Shown here: positions 16,075 through 28,780 of the stretch, in pieces | Numbering within the stretch: the stretch's first letter is position 1 | How the letters are laid out: each line of letters opens with the position of its first letter | DNA from: Paragorgia papillata | Taxonomy: Eukaryota > Cnidaria > Anthozoa > Scleralcyonacea > Coralliidae | Direction of reading: 5' to 3' | DNA length: 64,000 bases | Assembly: GCA_035771165.1 (NCBI GenBank) | Contig: JAWNZC010000368.1 | Span: 3,682,501 to 3,746,500 of the forward strand | Notes under the pieces: model-generated | The model's input: only the letters and a program-made list of their open reading frames with translations | Database searches by the model: none | What the model was told of the DNA's origin: nothing | Made by a program: the position numbers and the translations under genes

Positions 16075-16545
16075 CCTATAATTCAACTCGACTTAAAGAC
16101 AACAGAACTTATCACCTTCGGAACATAAATCAAGAATGAATCAATTTTCCCGTTACAGTGTATTTTCAAGAACCGTTCAAAACAGCTGAATACACACCGA
16201 CAATAATCATATTTATTCACTTAGCTTGAACAACGAACCAAGTTTAATTATTTTTTTGTTGGTTTAACTAAACGAGTTTGTCATGCCTTACTGATTGCCA
16301 AAAAATTCTTTTTTTTTAGAAATTACATGCAAGAAATTTGAACCTAAAATATGGATTTCAAAAAGGCAAGTAAAAACGATATAAAACGCAGGTAAATTTT
16401 GAGTTTATTTTAATAGTGGTTTTACATAATTATAAAAGAATAATATGTTTGACTCATTCCTTGTCCGAGGGCTTCCCCAGAGGTGAATAAAATCGTCTGG
16501 CGTTAACCAGAATAAAACACTAAAGACCGATTCGGAAAGGAGAGA
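16075..16545 (-). promoter_or_regulatory. Upstream region of gene B
   Basis: Leader and presumed promoter of gene B. The GGGAAAAT word (16151-16144) is shared with gene A. The rest to 16545 is AT-rich with no gene or recognised repeat. Extent inferred. Confidence 0.3.
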
Positions 16546-16866
16546 GATTCCATTTTGCCGTTGTCTGTTCAGTTATAGATACACAAATGACGTCATGGTA
16601 AGAATAAAAAAGTCCACGAGACGCAGTAATGAGTAATGAGTAATGATTTATTTAACGTCGTAAGCACAGGATGTGGTCGCCCAATCATCCGAGCCAGAGG
16701 CTCATGTTAAAGTGCACGACATAAGCTAAGACCTAAGTGTTGATTTTACGGAGGGAGGAAAATCGCAGAAGCCTGCGAATCCTGCGAGTGGGTCACTGAT
16801 GTTCTTACCACGTTTTGACGTCCTCTGTGCATCTATAACTGAACAGACAACAAAAAAAATGGATTC
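16546..16866. mobile_element. 321-bp foldback carrying a dispersed repeat
   Basis: GATTCCATTTTGCCG at 16546 and the complement of AATGGATTC at 16866 are joined by arms with TTGTCTGTTCAGTTATAGAT and its complement, a TGACGTCA (16588) against TGACGTCC, and TGGTAAGAA with TTCTTACCA. Between the arms lies a GAGTAAT triplication and the TGTTGATTTTACGGAGGGAG repeat that also occurs near 10520. Confidence 0.78.
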
Positions 16867-17332
16867 TATTTGTTTTATACAATACCAAAAATTTAAAAGG
16901 TTTTTATCGAAACTCTTGCCGGATATGGAGGCATGAAGAAGGGAAAAAGTAAGTCAGCTGACGTGATCTGACGTATCCATGCATGTGTCTGTCCTCTAAT
17001 AGAGCATGGGCTATATTAATGAAAACACGCATAGCAACCAGGGTAATATATAAAATGTTTTAGACATGTTTTTCCGATTTTCAATATTCCTATTGTGCAT
17101 GTGATTATGTGTACATTTAATCACGGCTGACCAAAGATAGATATTAGTCTTGTCGAAAACAATTAAAATTATAATAAAATGCATTCTTTCCTGTTTCAAC
17201 AATTAAAAATTATAACCGTAGTTTCATAGTTGCAGCTTATATTCATATCATAGCAACAATTTTAACGATATAATAATTATAGGGGAAAACACTTGCATCT
17301 TTCGACCTTTAATTTCAGAACAGTGCATGAAG
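16867..17332. other. AT-rich, nothing recognised
   Basis: No gene, hairpin or repeat identified. A short minus-strand frame at 17011-17202 has no supporting features. Confidence 0.5.
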
Positions 17333-17336
17333 TTAA

Positions 17337-17789
17337 GGTATTGGCAATAAAAATTAAGTTTGTTTAATTTGAAAGAACTCGTAAAATTGGAATAGAAGAT
17401 CTTTTACAACTTTTTCGTATCTTTCTTCGTTTGCAAGATATTTCAATTTGTTTAATATGTAAATGAATGGGCTCTGACGTCAGGAGCAGGGCACAGTATT
17501 TTTACACAAAGCAACATCAGTTACGAAATGTTCGGTGTCACAAGGCGTTTTTATGTGCACAGTTTCAAGTGATTTTGTTGAACAAATTTAGAGATATAAC
17601 TGATTTTGCGGTTACGTGTGAAAATACTGTACCCTGCTCCTGACGTCAGAGACCATCTCATTTACATATCAAACAAACTGGAATATCTTGAAAACGAAGA
17701 AAGATACGAAAAAATTGTAAAGGATGTTCTGTTACAATTTTATGAGTTCTTTCAAATTAGACAAACTTAATTTTTGTTGCCAATGTCCT
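17337..17789. mobile_element. TTAA MITE family 1, copy D
   Basis: TTAA at 17333-17336, then GGTATTGGCAATAAAAATTA; the right end is TTGCCAATGTCCT followed by TTAG, a one-base change of TTAA. TGACGTCA at 17475 and 17641. Very similar to copies A and B. Confidence 0.85.
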
Positions 17790-17806
17790 TTAGTCTGGTT
17801 TCCATA

Positions 17807-18290
17807 TACACGCGTAAAAATCTCGCAAGTTGTTACAGCATTGTTGCCTGAACAATGCTGTAACAACTTGTTGACATATGTGAACAACATTGATAAATGA
17901 ACAACATTGTTCATCATTGTTTCAACAAGTTGTTACAGCTTAATGAAACAACAACCGTTGTTCACGCATGTTGGAACAACCGAAGAACGTGTTGATTCAT
18001 CAACCATGTTCACCATTGTTGTAACATTGTTGTTCATCGTTGTTATTTCGTCATGCTGTTGCAACATGTTGTATCATGTGCGAACAACGTTGTTGGCTAT
18101 AAAAAATGTGCGTTGGAACAACTTGTTCATGACTGTTGATTTATCCGTGAACAAGTTGTTCGAACCATAAGTGAACAACTTGTTGACAACTTGTTCACGG
18201 CGAGCAGCACAACATTGTTCACGGCGAGCAGCACAACATTGTTCACGCCTGTTGACAACCGTGAACAAGTTGTGCGTTTTTACGCGTGTA
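17807..18290. mobile_element. MITE family 2 (TACACGCG), complete copy, 484 bp
   Basis: Perfect 14-bp terminal inverted repeats, TACACGCGTAAAAA (17807-17820) and TTTTTACGCGTGTA (18277-18290). A perfect 20-bp stem with loop GCCTG lies at 17826-17870. It contains a tandem 24-bp duplication (CGGCGAGCAGCACAACATTG, then TTCA) absent from the copy at 1793. No transposase; the superfamily is not clear because no unambiguous target duplication is visible. Confidence 0.88.
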
Positions 18291-18494
18291 GTTGTAATTG
18301 TTGTTATTCAGTCCGCGATTGATCGGCGATTGTTTTCCATCTTTTACAACAGTCGTGTCTCCGATATGATTGTAACTGTTGTAATTAACATCCCCGATTC
18401 GCTCCCCTCGGACTGAGCCGGACTTCTCGGTTTTGACAAAGTTCACTGATGAGCTAAGTTTGATATTCAAAAACAAATTGAATGACTAAGGCCG
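18291..18494. other. Spacer, nothing recognised
   Basis: GTTGTAATTGTTGTTA words just outside the MITE, then sequence with no recognised feature. Confidence 0.4.
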
Positions 18495-18567
18495 GGCCAA
18501 ACGCTTTCAATATTCCATTCAACATCGTTCAACATTGTTGAATTGAACATGTTGAAAGCGTTTGGCC
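18495..18567. other. Inverted repeat at the edge of the decamer array
   Basis: GGCCAAACGCTTTCAA (18495-18510) and TTGAAAGCGTTTGGCC (18552-18567) are a perfect 16-bp inverted repeat. Inside lies TTCAACATTGTTGAA, also a dyad. Probably the terminus of a MITE whose interior grew into the adjoining minisatellite. Confidence 0.75.
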
Positions 18568-18572
18568 ACCCC

Positions 18573-20085
18573 TGTTGAATGCTGTTGAACGTTATTGAAT
18601 GGTGTTGAATGATTCTTGCGATTTGTTGTGACTTGTTGCGATTTGTTGTGATTTGTTGCCATTTGTTGTGATTTGTTGCGATTTGTTGCGATTTGTTGTG
18701 ATTTGTTGCGATTTGTTGCGATTTGTTGTGATTTGTTGTGATTTGTTGTGATTTGTTGCGATTTCTTATGGTTTGTTGTGATTTGTTGCGATTTGTTGTG
18801 ATTTGTTGTGATTTGTTGTGATTTGTTGCGATTTGTTGCCATTTGTTGTGATTTGTTGCGATTTGTTGTGATTTGTTGCGATTTGTTGTGATTTGTTGTG
18901 ATTTGTTGCGATTTGTTGTGATTTGTTGCGATTTGTTGTGATTTGTTGTGATTTGTTGCGATTTGTTGTGATTTGTTGTGATTTGTTGCGATTTGTTGTG
19001 ATTTGTTGCGATTTGTTGCGATTTGTTGCGATTTGTTGCGATTTGTTGTGATTTGTTGCGATTTGTTGCGATTTGTTGCGATTTGTTGTGATTTGTTGTG
19101 ACTTGTTGCGATTTGTTGCGATTTGTTGCGATTTGTTGCGATTTGTTGTGATTTGTTGCGATTTGTTGTGATATGTTGCGATTTGTTGCGATTTGTTGTG
19201 ATTTGTTGCGATTTGTTGCGATTTGTTGTGATTTGTTGTGATTTGTTGTGATTTGTTGCGATTTCTTATGGTTTGTTGTGATTTGTTGCGATTTGTTGTG
19301 ATTTGTTGCGATTTGTTGCGATTTGTTGTGATTTGTTGTGACTTGTTGCGATTTGTTGCGATTTGTTGCGATTTGTTGCGATTTGTTGCGATTTGTTGCG
19401 ATTTGTTGCGATTTGTTGCGATTTGTTGTGATTTGTTGCGATTTGTTGCGATTTGTTGTGATTTGTTGCGAGTTGTTGTGATATGTTGCGATTTATTGCG
19501 ATTTGTTGTGATTTGTTGTGATTTGTTGTGATTTGTTGCAATTTGTTGCGATTTCTTGCGCTTTGTTTTGTTGCGATTTTTTGCGATTAGCTGTGATTTG
19601 TTTTGTTGTGATTTGTTGTGATTTGTTGCGATTTGTTGCGATTTGTTGTGATTTGTTGCGATTTGTTGTGATTTGTTGTGATTTGTTGCGATTTGTTGTG
19701 ATTTGTTGTGATTTGTTGCGATTTGTTGTGATTTGTTGCGATTTGTTGTGATTTGTTGCAATTTGTTGCGATTTCTTGCGCTTTGTTTTGTTGCGATTTT
19801 TTGCGATTAGCTGTGATTTGTTTTGTTGTGATTTGTTGTGATTTGTTGCGATTTGTTGCGATTTGTTGTGATTTGTTGCGATTTGTTGTGATTTGTTGTG
19901 ATTTGTTGCGATTTGTTGTGATTTGTTGTGATTTGTTGCGATTTGTTGTGATTTGTTGCGATTTGTTGTGATTTGTTCCGATTTGTTGCGATTAGATTGC
20001 GATTTGTTGCGATTTGTTACGATTTCTTGTGATTTGTTATTTGTTGCGATTTGATTGCGATTTGTTGCGATTTGTTGTGATTTGC
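18573..20085. repeat. 10-bp minisatellite, ATTTGTTG(C/T)G
   Basis: About 150 decamers. The first four (from 18573) are TGTTGAATGC-like and grade into ATTTGTTGYG from about 18611. Variants reveal internal duplications: ATTTCTTATGG recurs 500 bp apart (18761 and 19261), and a block with CTTTGTTTTGTTGCG recurs 220 bp apart (19531 and 19751). Ten bp times three gives 'NKSQQIATNH'-type open frames of up to 331 codons on the minus strand; they are by-products. Right end irregular. Confidence 0.93.
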
Positions 20086-20365
20086 AAATCGATTTGTTTC
20101 TTGCTTGTTGTTTGTAATGAAGTTAATCTGGTAATTATTTTAATGTGGTTTTAGATTCAAAAATATGCGAGGCAGGTTTCCTAAAGAAATTTTAATCCAA
20201 ATACGAAGCTTTAAATTGCACATGGTGGTTGTTTGTCGTGAGGTTAAACACGTAAGTTACTTTTAAATGTTCTTTTAGCGATACGGATTGTAGCCAGGAT
20301 TTTCTAAAAAGTCTTAATGTAAAGGTTTAAGGTATGCTTACTGGTCACGAAGTTAATCAGAGAAT
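20086..20365. other. Unique spacer between two tandem arrays
   Basis: About 280 bp with no gene. AAGTTAATC(T/A)G occurs at 20119 and 20351, so the spacer may itself be a diverged duplicate. The first satellite monomer starts immediately after. Confidence 0.5.
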
Positions 20366-21114
20366 TTTGAATAGGATAAAACGTTTTCGCACCTTCCCTT
20401 GCGTAGAGAAAGGCTAATTCGTGCTAAATGGCCATAATTTAGCCTTATTTCAAAAGTTGAAAAATGGGGAAAAGTGTAAAGGGGGGACCCTATTCATTTT
20501 GTTTCATTTTGGTCATTTCTTAAACTTGAAATATTTCGTGAAAAAATAATGTTTTGGAGAGGATAAAACGTTTTCGCACCTTACATGGCATAGAGAAAGG
20601 CTAATTCGTGCTAAATGGCCATAATTTGTCCTTATTTCAAAAGTTGAAAAATCGGCAAAAGTGTAAAGGGGGGACCCTATTCATTTTGTGTGATTTTGGC
20701 CCTTTCTTAAACTTGAAATATTTCGTGAAAAAATAATGTTTCGGATAGGATAAAACGTTTTCGCACCTTCCATAGCGTAGAGAAAGGCCAATTCGTGCTA
20801 AATGGCCATAATTTAACCTTATTTCAAAAGTTGAAAAATCGGCAAAAGTGTTAAGGGGGGACCCTATTCATTTTGTTTGATTTTGGCCATTTCTTAAACT
20901 TGAAATATTTCGTGAACAAATAATGTTTTGGATAGGATAAAACGTTTTCCCACCTTCCATAGCGTAGAGAAAGGCTAATTCGTGCTAAATGGCCATAATT
21001 TAGCCTTATTTCAAAAGTTGAAAAATCGGCAAAAGTGTAAAGGGGGGACCCTATTCATTTTGTGTGATTTTGGCCATATCTTAAACTTCAAATATTTCGT
21101 GAAAAAATAATGTT

Positions 21115-24100
21115 TTGGATAGGATAAAACGTTTTCGCACCTTCCATAGCGTAGAGAAAGGCCAATTCGTGCTAAATGGCCATAATTTAACCTTATTTCA
21201 AAAGTTGAAAAATCGGCAAAAGTGTAAAGGGGGGACCCTATTCATTTTGTTTGATTTTGGCCATTTCTTAAACTTGAAATATTTCGTGAACAAATAATGT
21301 TTTGGATAGGATAAAACGTTTTCCCACCTTCCATAGCATAGAGAAAGGCTAATTCGTGCTAAATGGCCATAATTTAGCCTTATTTCAAAAGTTGAAAAAT
21401 CGGCAAAAGTGTAAAGGGGGGACCCTATTCATTTTGTTTGATTTTGGCCATTTCTTAAACTTGAAATATTTCGTGAACAAATAATGTTTTGGATAAGATA
21501 AAACGTTTTCGCACCTTCCATAGCATAGAGAAAGGCTAATTCGTGCTAAATGGCCATAATTTATCCTTATTTCAAAAGTTGAAAAATCGGCAAAAGTGTA
21601 AAGGGGGGACCCTATTCTTTTTGTTTGATTTTGGCCATTTCTTAAACTTGAAATATTTCGTGAAAAAATAATGTTTTGGAGAGGATAAAACGTTTTCGCA
21701 CCTTACATGGCATAGAGAAAGGCTAATTCGTGCTAAATGGCCATAATTTGTCCTTATTTCAAAAGTTGAAAAATCGGCAAAAGTGTAAAGGGGGGACCCT
21801 ATTCATTTTGTTTGATTTTGGCCATTTCTTAAACTTGAAATATTTCGTGAACAAATAATGTTTTGGATAAGATAAAACGTTTTCGCACCTTCCATAGCAT
21901 AGAGAAAGGCTAATTCGTGCTAAATGGCCATAATTTATCCTTATTTCAAAAGTTGAAAAATCGGCAAAAGTGCAAAGGGGGGACCCTATTCTTTTGGTTG
22001 GATTTTGGCCATTTCTTAAACTTGAAATATTTCGTGAAAAAATAATGTTTTGGAGAGGATAAAACGTTTTCGCACCTTACATGGCATAGAGATGGGCTAA
22101 TTCGTGCTAAATGGCCATAATTTGTCCTTATTTCAAAAGTTGAAAAATCGGCAAAAGTGTAAAGGGGGGACCCTATTCATTTTGTGTGATTTTGGCCATT
22201 TCTTAAACTTGAAATATTTCGTGAAAAAATAATGTTTTGGATAGGATAAAACGTTTTCGCACCTTCCATAGCGTAGAGAAAGGCCAATTCGTGCTAAATG
22301 GCCATAATTTAACCTTATTTCAAAAGTTGAAAAATCGGCAAAAGTGTTAAGGGGGGACCCTATTCATTTTGTTTGATTTTGGCCATTTCTTTAACTTGAA
22401 ATATTTCGTGAACAAATAATGTTTTGGATAGGATAAAACGTTTTGCCACCTTCCATAGCATAGAGAAAGGCTAATTCGTGCTAAATGGCCATAATTTAGC
22501 CTTATTTCAAAAGTTGAAAAATCGGCAAAAGTGTAAAGGGGGGACCCTATTCATTTTGTTTGATTTTGGCCATTTCTTAAACTTGAAATATTTCGTGAAC
22601 AAATAATGTTTTGGATAGGATAAAACGTTTTCCCACCTTCCATAGCATAGAGAAAGGCTAATTCGTGCTAAATGGCCATAATTTAGCCTTATTTCAAAAG
22701 TTGAAAAATCGGCAAAAGTGTAAAGAGGGGACCCTATTCATTTTGTTTGATTTTGGCCATTTCTTAAACTTGAAATATTTCGTGAAAAAATAATGTTTTG
22801 GATAAGATAAAACGTTTTCGCACCTTCCATAGCATAGAGAAAGGCTAATTCGTGCTAAATGGCCATAATTTATCCTTATTTCAAAAGTTGAAAAATCGGC
22901 AAAAGTGTAAAGGGGCGACCCTATTCTTTTTGTTTGATTTTGGCCATTTCTTAAACTTGAAATATTTCGTGAAAAAATAATGTTTTGGAGAGGATAAAAC
23001 GTTTTCGCACCTTACATGGCATAGAGAAAGGCTAATTCGTGCTAAATGGCCATAATTTTTCCTTATTTCAAAAGTTGAAAAATCGGCAAAAGTGTAAAGG
23101 GGGGACCCTATTCATTTTGTTTGATTTTGGCCATTTCTTAAACTTGAAATATTTCGTGAACAAATAATGTTTTGGATAAGATAAAACGTTTTCGCACCTT
23201 TCATAGCATAGAGAAAGGCTAATTCGTGCTAAATGGCCATAATTTATCCTTATTTCAAAAGTTGAAAAATCGGCAAAAGTGCAAAGGGGGGACCCTATTC
23301 TTTTTGTTTGATTTTGGCCATTTCTTAAACTTGAAATATTTCGTGAAAAAATAATGTTTTGGAGAGGATAAAACGTTTTCGCACCTTACATAGCATAGAG
23401 ATGGGCTAATTCGTGCTAAATGGCCATAATTTGTCCTTATTTCAAAAGTTGAAAAATCGGCAAAAGTGTAAAGGGGGGACCCTATTCATTTTGTTTGATT
23501 TTGGCCATTTCTTAAACTTTAAATATTTCGTGAAAAAATAATGTTTTGGATAGGATAAAACGTTTTCGCACCTTCCATAGCGTAGAGAAAGGCCAATTCG
23601 TGCTAAATGGCCATAATTTAACCTTATTTCAAAAGTTGAAAAATCGGCAAAAGTGTAAAGGGGGGACCCTATTCATTTTGTTTGATTTTGGCCATTTCTT
23701 AAACTTGAAATATTTCGTGAACAAATAATGTTTTGGATAGGATAAAACGTTTTCCCACCTTCCATAGCATAGAGAAAGGCTAATTCGTGCTAAATGGCCA
23801 TAATTTAGCCTTATTTCAAAAGTTGAAAAATCGGCAAAAGTGTAAAGGGGGGACCCTATTCATTTTGTTTGATTTTGGCCATTTCTTAAACTTGAAATAT
23901 TTCGTGAACAAATAATGTTTTGGATAGGATAAAACGTTTTCGCACCTTCCATAGCATAGAGAAAGGCTAATTCGTGCTAAATGGCCATAATTTATCCTTA
24001 TTTCAAAAGTTGAAAAATCGGCAAAAGTGTAAAGGGGGGACCCTATTCATTTTGTTCGATTTTGGCCATTCTTAAACTTGAAATATTTCGTGAAAAAATA

Positions 24101-25975
24101 ATGTTTTGGATAGGATAAAACGTTTTCGCACCTTACATAGCATAGAGAAAGGCTAATTCGTGCTAAATGGCCATAATTTAGCCTTATTTCAAAAGTTGAA
24201 AAATCGGCAAAAGTGTAAAGGGGGGACCCTATTCATTTTGTTTGATTTTGGCCATTTCTTAAACTTGAAATATTTCGTGAACAAATAATGTTTTGGATAA
24301 GATAAAACGTTTTCGCACCTTCCATAGCATAGAGAAAGGCTAATTCGTGCTAAATGGCCATAATTTATCCTTATTTCAAAAGTTGAAAAATCGGCAAAAG
24401 TGCAAAGGGGGGACCCTATTCTTTTTGTTTGATTTTGGCCATTTCTTAAACTTTAAATATTTCGTGAAAAGATAATGTTTTGGAGAGGATAAAACGTTTT
24501 CCCACCTTCCATAGCATAGAGAAAGTCTAATTCGTGCTAAATGGCCACAATTTGTCCTTATTTCAAAAGTTGAAAAATCGGCAAAAGTGTAAAGGGGGGA
24601 CCCTATTCATTTTGTGTGATTTTGGCCATTTCTTAAACTTGAAATATTTCGTGAAAAAATAATGTTTTGGATAGGATAAAACGTTTTCGCACCTTCCATA
24701 GCGTAGAGAAAGGCCAATTCGTGCTAAATGGCCATAATTTAACCTTATTTCAAAAGTTGAAAAATCGGCAAAAGTGTTAAGGGGGGACCCTATTCATTTT
24801 GTTTGATTTTGGCCATTTCTTTAACTTGAAATATTTCGTGAACAAATAATGTTTTGGATAGGATAAAACGTTTTGCCACCTTCCATAGCATAGAGAAAGG
24901 CTAATTCGTGCTAAATGGCCATAATTTAGCCTTATTTCAAAAGTTGAAAAATCGGAAAAAGTGTAAAGGGGGGACCCTATTCATTTTGTTTGATTTTGGC
25001 CATTTCTTAAACTTGAAATATTTCGTGAACAAATAATGTTTTGGATAGGATAAAACGTTTTCCCACCTTCCATAGCATAGAGAAAGGCTAATTCGTGCTA
25101 AATGGCCATAATTTAGCCTTATTTCAAAAGTTGAAAAATCGGCAAAAGTGTAAAGAGGGGACCCTATTCATTTTGTTTGATTTTGGCCATTTCTTAAACT
25201 TGAAATATTTCGTGAACAAATAATGTTTTGGATAAGATAAAACGTTTTCGCACCTTCCATAGCATAGAGAAAGGCTAATTCGTGCTAAATGGCCATAATT
25301 TATCCTTATTTCAAAAGTTGAAAAATCGGCAAAAGTGTAAAGGGGGGACCCTATTCATTTTGTTTGATTTTGGCCATTTCTTAAACTTGAAATATTTCGT
25401 GAAAAAATAATGTTTTGGATAGGATAAAACGTTTTCGCACCTTACATGGCATAGAGAAAGGCTAATTCGTGCTAAATGGCCATAATTTTTCCTTATTTCA
25501 AAAGTTGAAAAATCGGCAAAAGTGTAAAGGGGGGACCCTATTCATTTTGTTTGATTTTGGCCATTTCTTAAACTTGAAATATTTCGTGAACAAATAATGT
25601 TTTGGATAAGATAAAACGTTTTCGCACCTTTCATAGCATAGAGAAAGGCTAATTCGTGCTAAATGGCCATAATTTATCCCTATTTCAAAAGTTGAAAAAT
25701 CGGCAAAAGTGCAAAGGGGGGACCCTATTCTTTTTGTTTGATTTTGGCCATTTCTTAAACTTGAAATATTTCGTGAAAAAATAATGTTTTGGAGAGGATA
25801 AAACGTTTTCGCACCTTACATGGCATAGAGATGGGCTAATTCGTGCTAAATGGCCATAATTTGTCCTTATTTCAAAAGTTGAAAAATCGGCAAATGTGTA
25901 AAGGGGGGACCCTATTCATTTTGTGTGATTTTGGCCATTTTTTAAACTTTAAATATTTCGTGAAAAAATAATGTT
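21115..25975 (+). repeat. Higher-order repeat: two 13-monomer blocks
   Basis: Monomers 21115-23545 and 23546-25975 match one to one by rare variants at an offset of 2,431 bp (2,430 after a one-base deletion near 24070): CCAA monomers (21115/23546), TTTTGCCACC (22441/24871), TAAAGAGGGG, AATTTTTCC (23051/25481) and GAGATGGG (23400/25830). A nested 7-monomer offset (1,309 bp) links 21302-22236 with 22611-23545. Confidence 0.82.
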
Positions 25976-28032
25976 TTGGATAGGATAAAACATTTTCGCA
26001 CCTTCCATAGCGTAGAGCAACGCTAATTCGTGCTAAATGGCCATAATTTATCCTTATTTCAAAAGTTGAAAAATCGGCAAAAGTGCAAAGGGGGGGACCC
26101 TATTCATTTTGTTTGATTTTGGCCATTTCTTAAACTTGAAATATTTCGTGAAAAAATAATGTTTTGGATAGGATAAAACGTTTTCGCACCTTCCATAGCG
26201 TAGAGAAAGGCCAATTCGTGCTAAATGGCCATAATTTAACCTTATTTCAAAAGTTGAAAAATCGGCAAAAGTGTAAAGGGGGGACCCTATTCATTTTGTT
26301 TGATTTTGGCCATTTCTTAAACTTGAAATATTTCGTGAAAAAATAATGTTTTGGATAGGATAAAACGTTTTCCCACCTTCCATAGCATAGAGAAAGGCTA
26401 ATTCGTGCTAAATGGCCATAATTTAGCCTTATTTCAAAAGTTGAAAAATCGGCAAAAGTGTAAAGGGGGGACCCTATTCATTTTGTTTGATTTTGGCCAT
26501 TTCTTAAACTTGAAATATTTCGTGAAAAAATAAAGATTTGGATAGGATAAAACGTTTTCGCACCTTCCATAGCGTAGAGAAAGGCTAATTCGTGCTAAAT
26601 GGCCATAATTTAGCCTTATTTCAAAAGTTGAAAAATCGGCAAAAGTGTAAAGGGGGGACCCTATTCATTTTGTTTGATTTTGGCCATTTCTTAAACTTGA
26701 AATATTTCGTGAAAAAATAATGTTTTGGATAGGATAAAACGTTTTCGCACCTTCCATAGCGTAGAGAAAGGCCAATTCGTGCTAAATGGCCATAATTTAA
26801 CCTTATTTCAAAAGTTGAAAAATCGGCAAAAGTGTAAAGGGGGGACCCTATTCATTTTGTTTGATTTTGGCCATTTCTTAAACTTGAAATATTTCGTGAA
26901 CAAATAATGTTTTGGATAGGATAAAACGTTTTCGCACCTTCCATAGCATAGAGAAAGGCTAATTCGTGCTAAATGGCCATAATTTAGCCTTATTTCAAAA
27001 GTTGAAAAATCGGCAAAAGTGTAAAGGGGGGACCCTATTCATTTTGTTTGATTTTGGCCATTTCTTAAACTTTAAATATTTCGTGAAAAAATAATGTTTT
27101 GGATAGGATAAAACGTTTTCCCACCTTCCATAGCATAGAGAAAGGCTAATTCGTGCTAAATGGCCATAATTTAGCCTTATTTCAAAAGTTGAAAAATCGG
27201 CAAAAGTGTAAAGGGGGGACCCTATTCATTTTGTTTGATTTTGGCCATTTCTTAAACTTGAAATATTTCGTGAAAAAATAATGTTTGGGACAGGATAAAA
27301 CGTTTTCGAACCTTCCCTAGCATAGAGAAAGGCTAATTCGTGCTAAATGGCCATAATTTAGCCTTATTTCAAAAGTTGAAAAATCGGCAAAAGTGTAAAG
27401 GGGGGACCCTATTCATTTTGTTTGATTTTGGCCATTTCTTAAACTTTAAATATTTCGTGAAAAAATAATGTTTTGGATAGGATAAAGCGTTTTCGCACCT
27501 TCTATAGCATAGAGAAAGGCTAATTCGCGCTAAATGGCCATAATTTGTCCTTATTTCAAAAGTTGAAAAATCGGCAAAAGTGTAAAGGGGGGACCCTATT
27601 CATTTTGTTTGATTTTGGCCATTTCTTAAACTTTAAATATTTCGTGAAAAAATAATGTTTTGGATAGGATAAAACGTTTTCGCACCTTCCATAGCGTAGA
27701 GAAAGGCTAATTCGTGCTAAATGGCCATAATTTAGCCTTATTTCAAAAGTTGAAAAATCGGCAAAAGTGTAAAGGGGGGACCCTATTCATTTTGTTTGAT
27801 TTTTGCCATTTCTTAAACTTGAAATATTTCGTGAAAAAATAAAGTTTTGGATAGGATAAAACGTTTTCGCACCTTCCATAGCATAGAGAAAGGCTAATTC
27901 GTCCTAAATGGCCATAATTTAGCCTTTTTCATAAGTTGAAATATCGGCAAAAGTGTAGAGGGGGGACCCCATTCATTTTGTTTGATTTTGGCCATTTCTT
28001 AAACTTGAAATATTTCGTGAACAAATAATGTT

Positions 28033-28780
28033 TTGGATAGGATAAAACGTTTTCGCACCTTCCATAGCGTAGAGAAAGGCTAATTCGTGCTAAATGGCCA
28101 TAATTTATCGTTATTTCAAAAGTTGAAAAATCGGCAAATGTGTAAAGGGGGGACCCTATTCATTTTGTTTCAATTTGGCCATTTCTCAAACTTAAAATAT
28201 TTCGTGAACAAATAATGTTTTGGATAGGATAAAACGTTTTCGCACCTTTCATAGCGTAGAGAAAGGCCAATTCGTGCTAAATGGCCATAATTTAACCTTA
28301 TTTCAAAAGTTGAAAAATCGGCAAAAGTGTAAAGGGGGGACCCTATTCATTTTGTTTGATTTTGGCCATTTCTTAAACTTGAAATATTTCGTGAACAAAT
28401 AATGTTTTGGATAGGATAAAACGTTTTCGCACCTTCCATAGCGTAGAGAAAGGCTAATTCGTGCTAAATGGCCATAATTTATCCTTATTTCAAAAGTTGA
28501 AAAATCGGCAAAAGTGTAAAGGGGGGACCCTATTCATTTTGTTTGATTTTGGCCATTTCTTAAACTTAAAATATTTCGTGAACAAATAATGTTTTGGATA
28601 GGATAAAACGTTTTCGCACCTTTCATAGCGTAGAGAAAGGCCAATTCGTGCTAAATGGCCATAATTTAGCCTTATTTCAAAAGTTGAAAAATCGGCAAAA
28701 GTGTAAAGGGGGGACCCTATTCATTTTGTTTGATTTTGGCCATTTCTTAAACTTGAAATATTTCGTGAACAAATAATGTT
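28033..28780 (+). repeat. Dimeric higher-order block, 374-bp period
   Basis: Alternating monomers with ACTTAAAATATTTCG ends and TTTCATAGCG plus CCAATTCG starts repeat 374 bp apart (CCAA monomers at 28220 and 28594). Confidence 0.7.

Noticed and set aside
18519..19971. Long open frames encoding Asn/Lys/Ser/Gln repeats (up to 331 codons, minus) and Cys/Leu-rich repeats (plus)
   Set aside because: They are direct translations of a 10-bp minisatellite, open on both strands, with no signal peptide, splice sites or non-repeat sequence.
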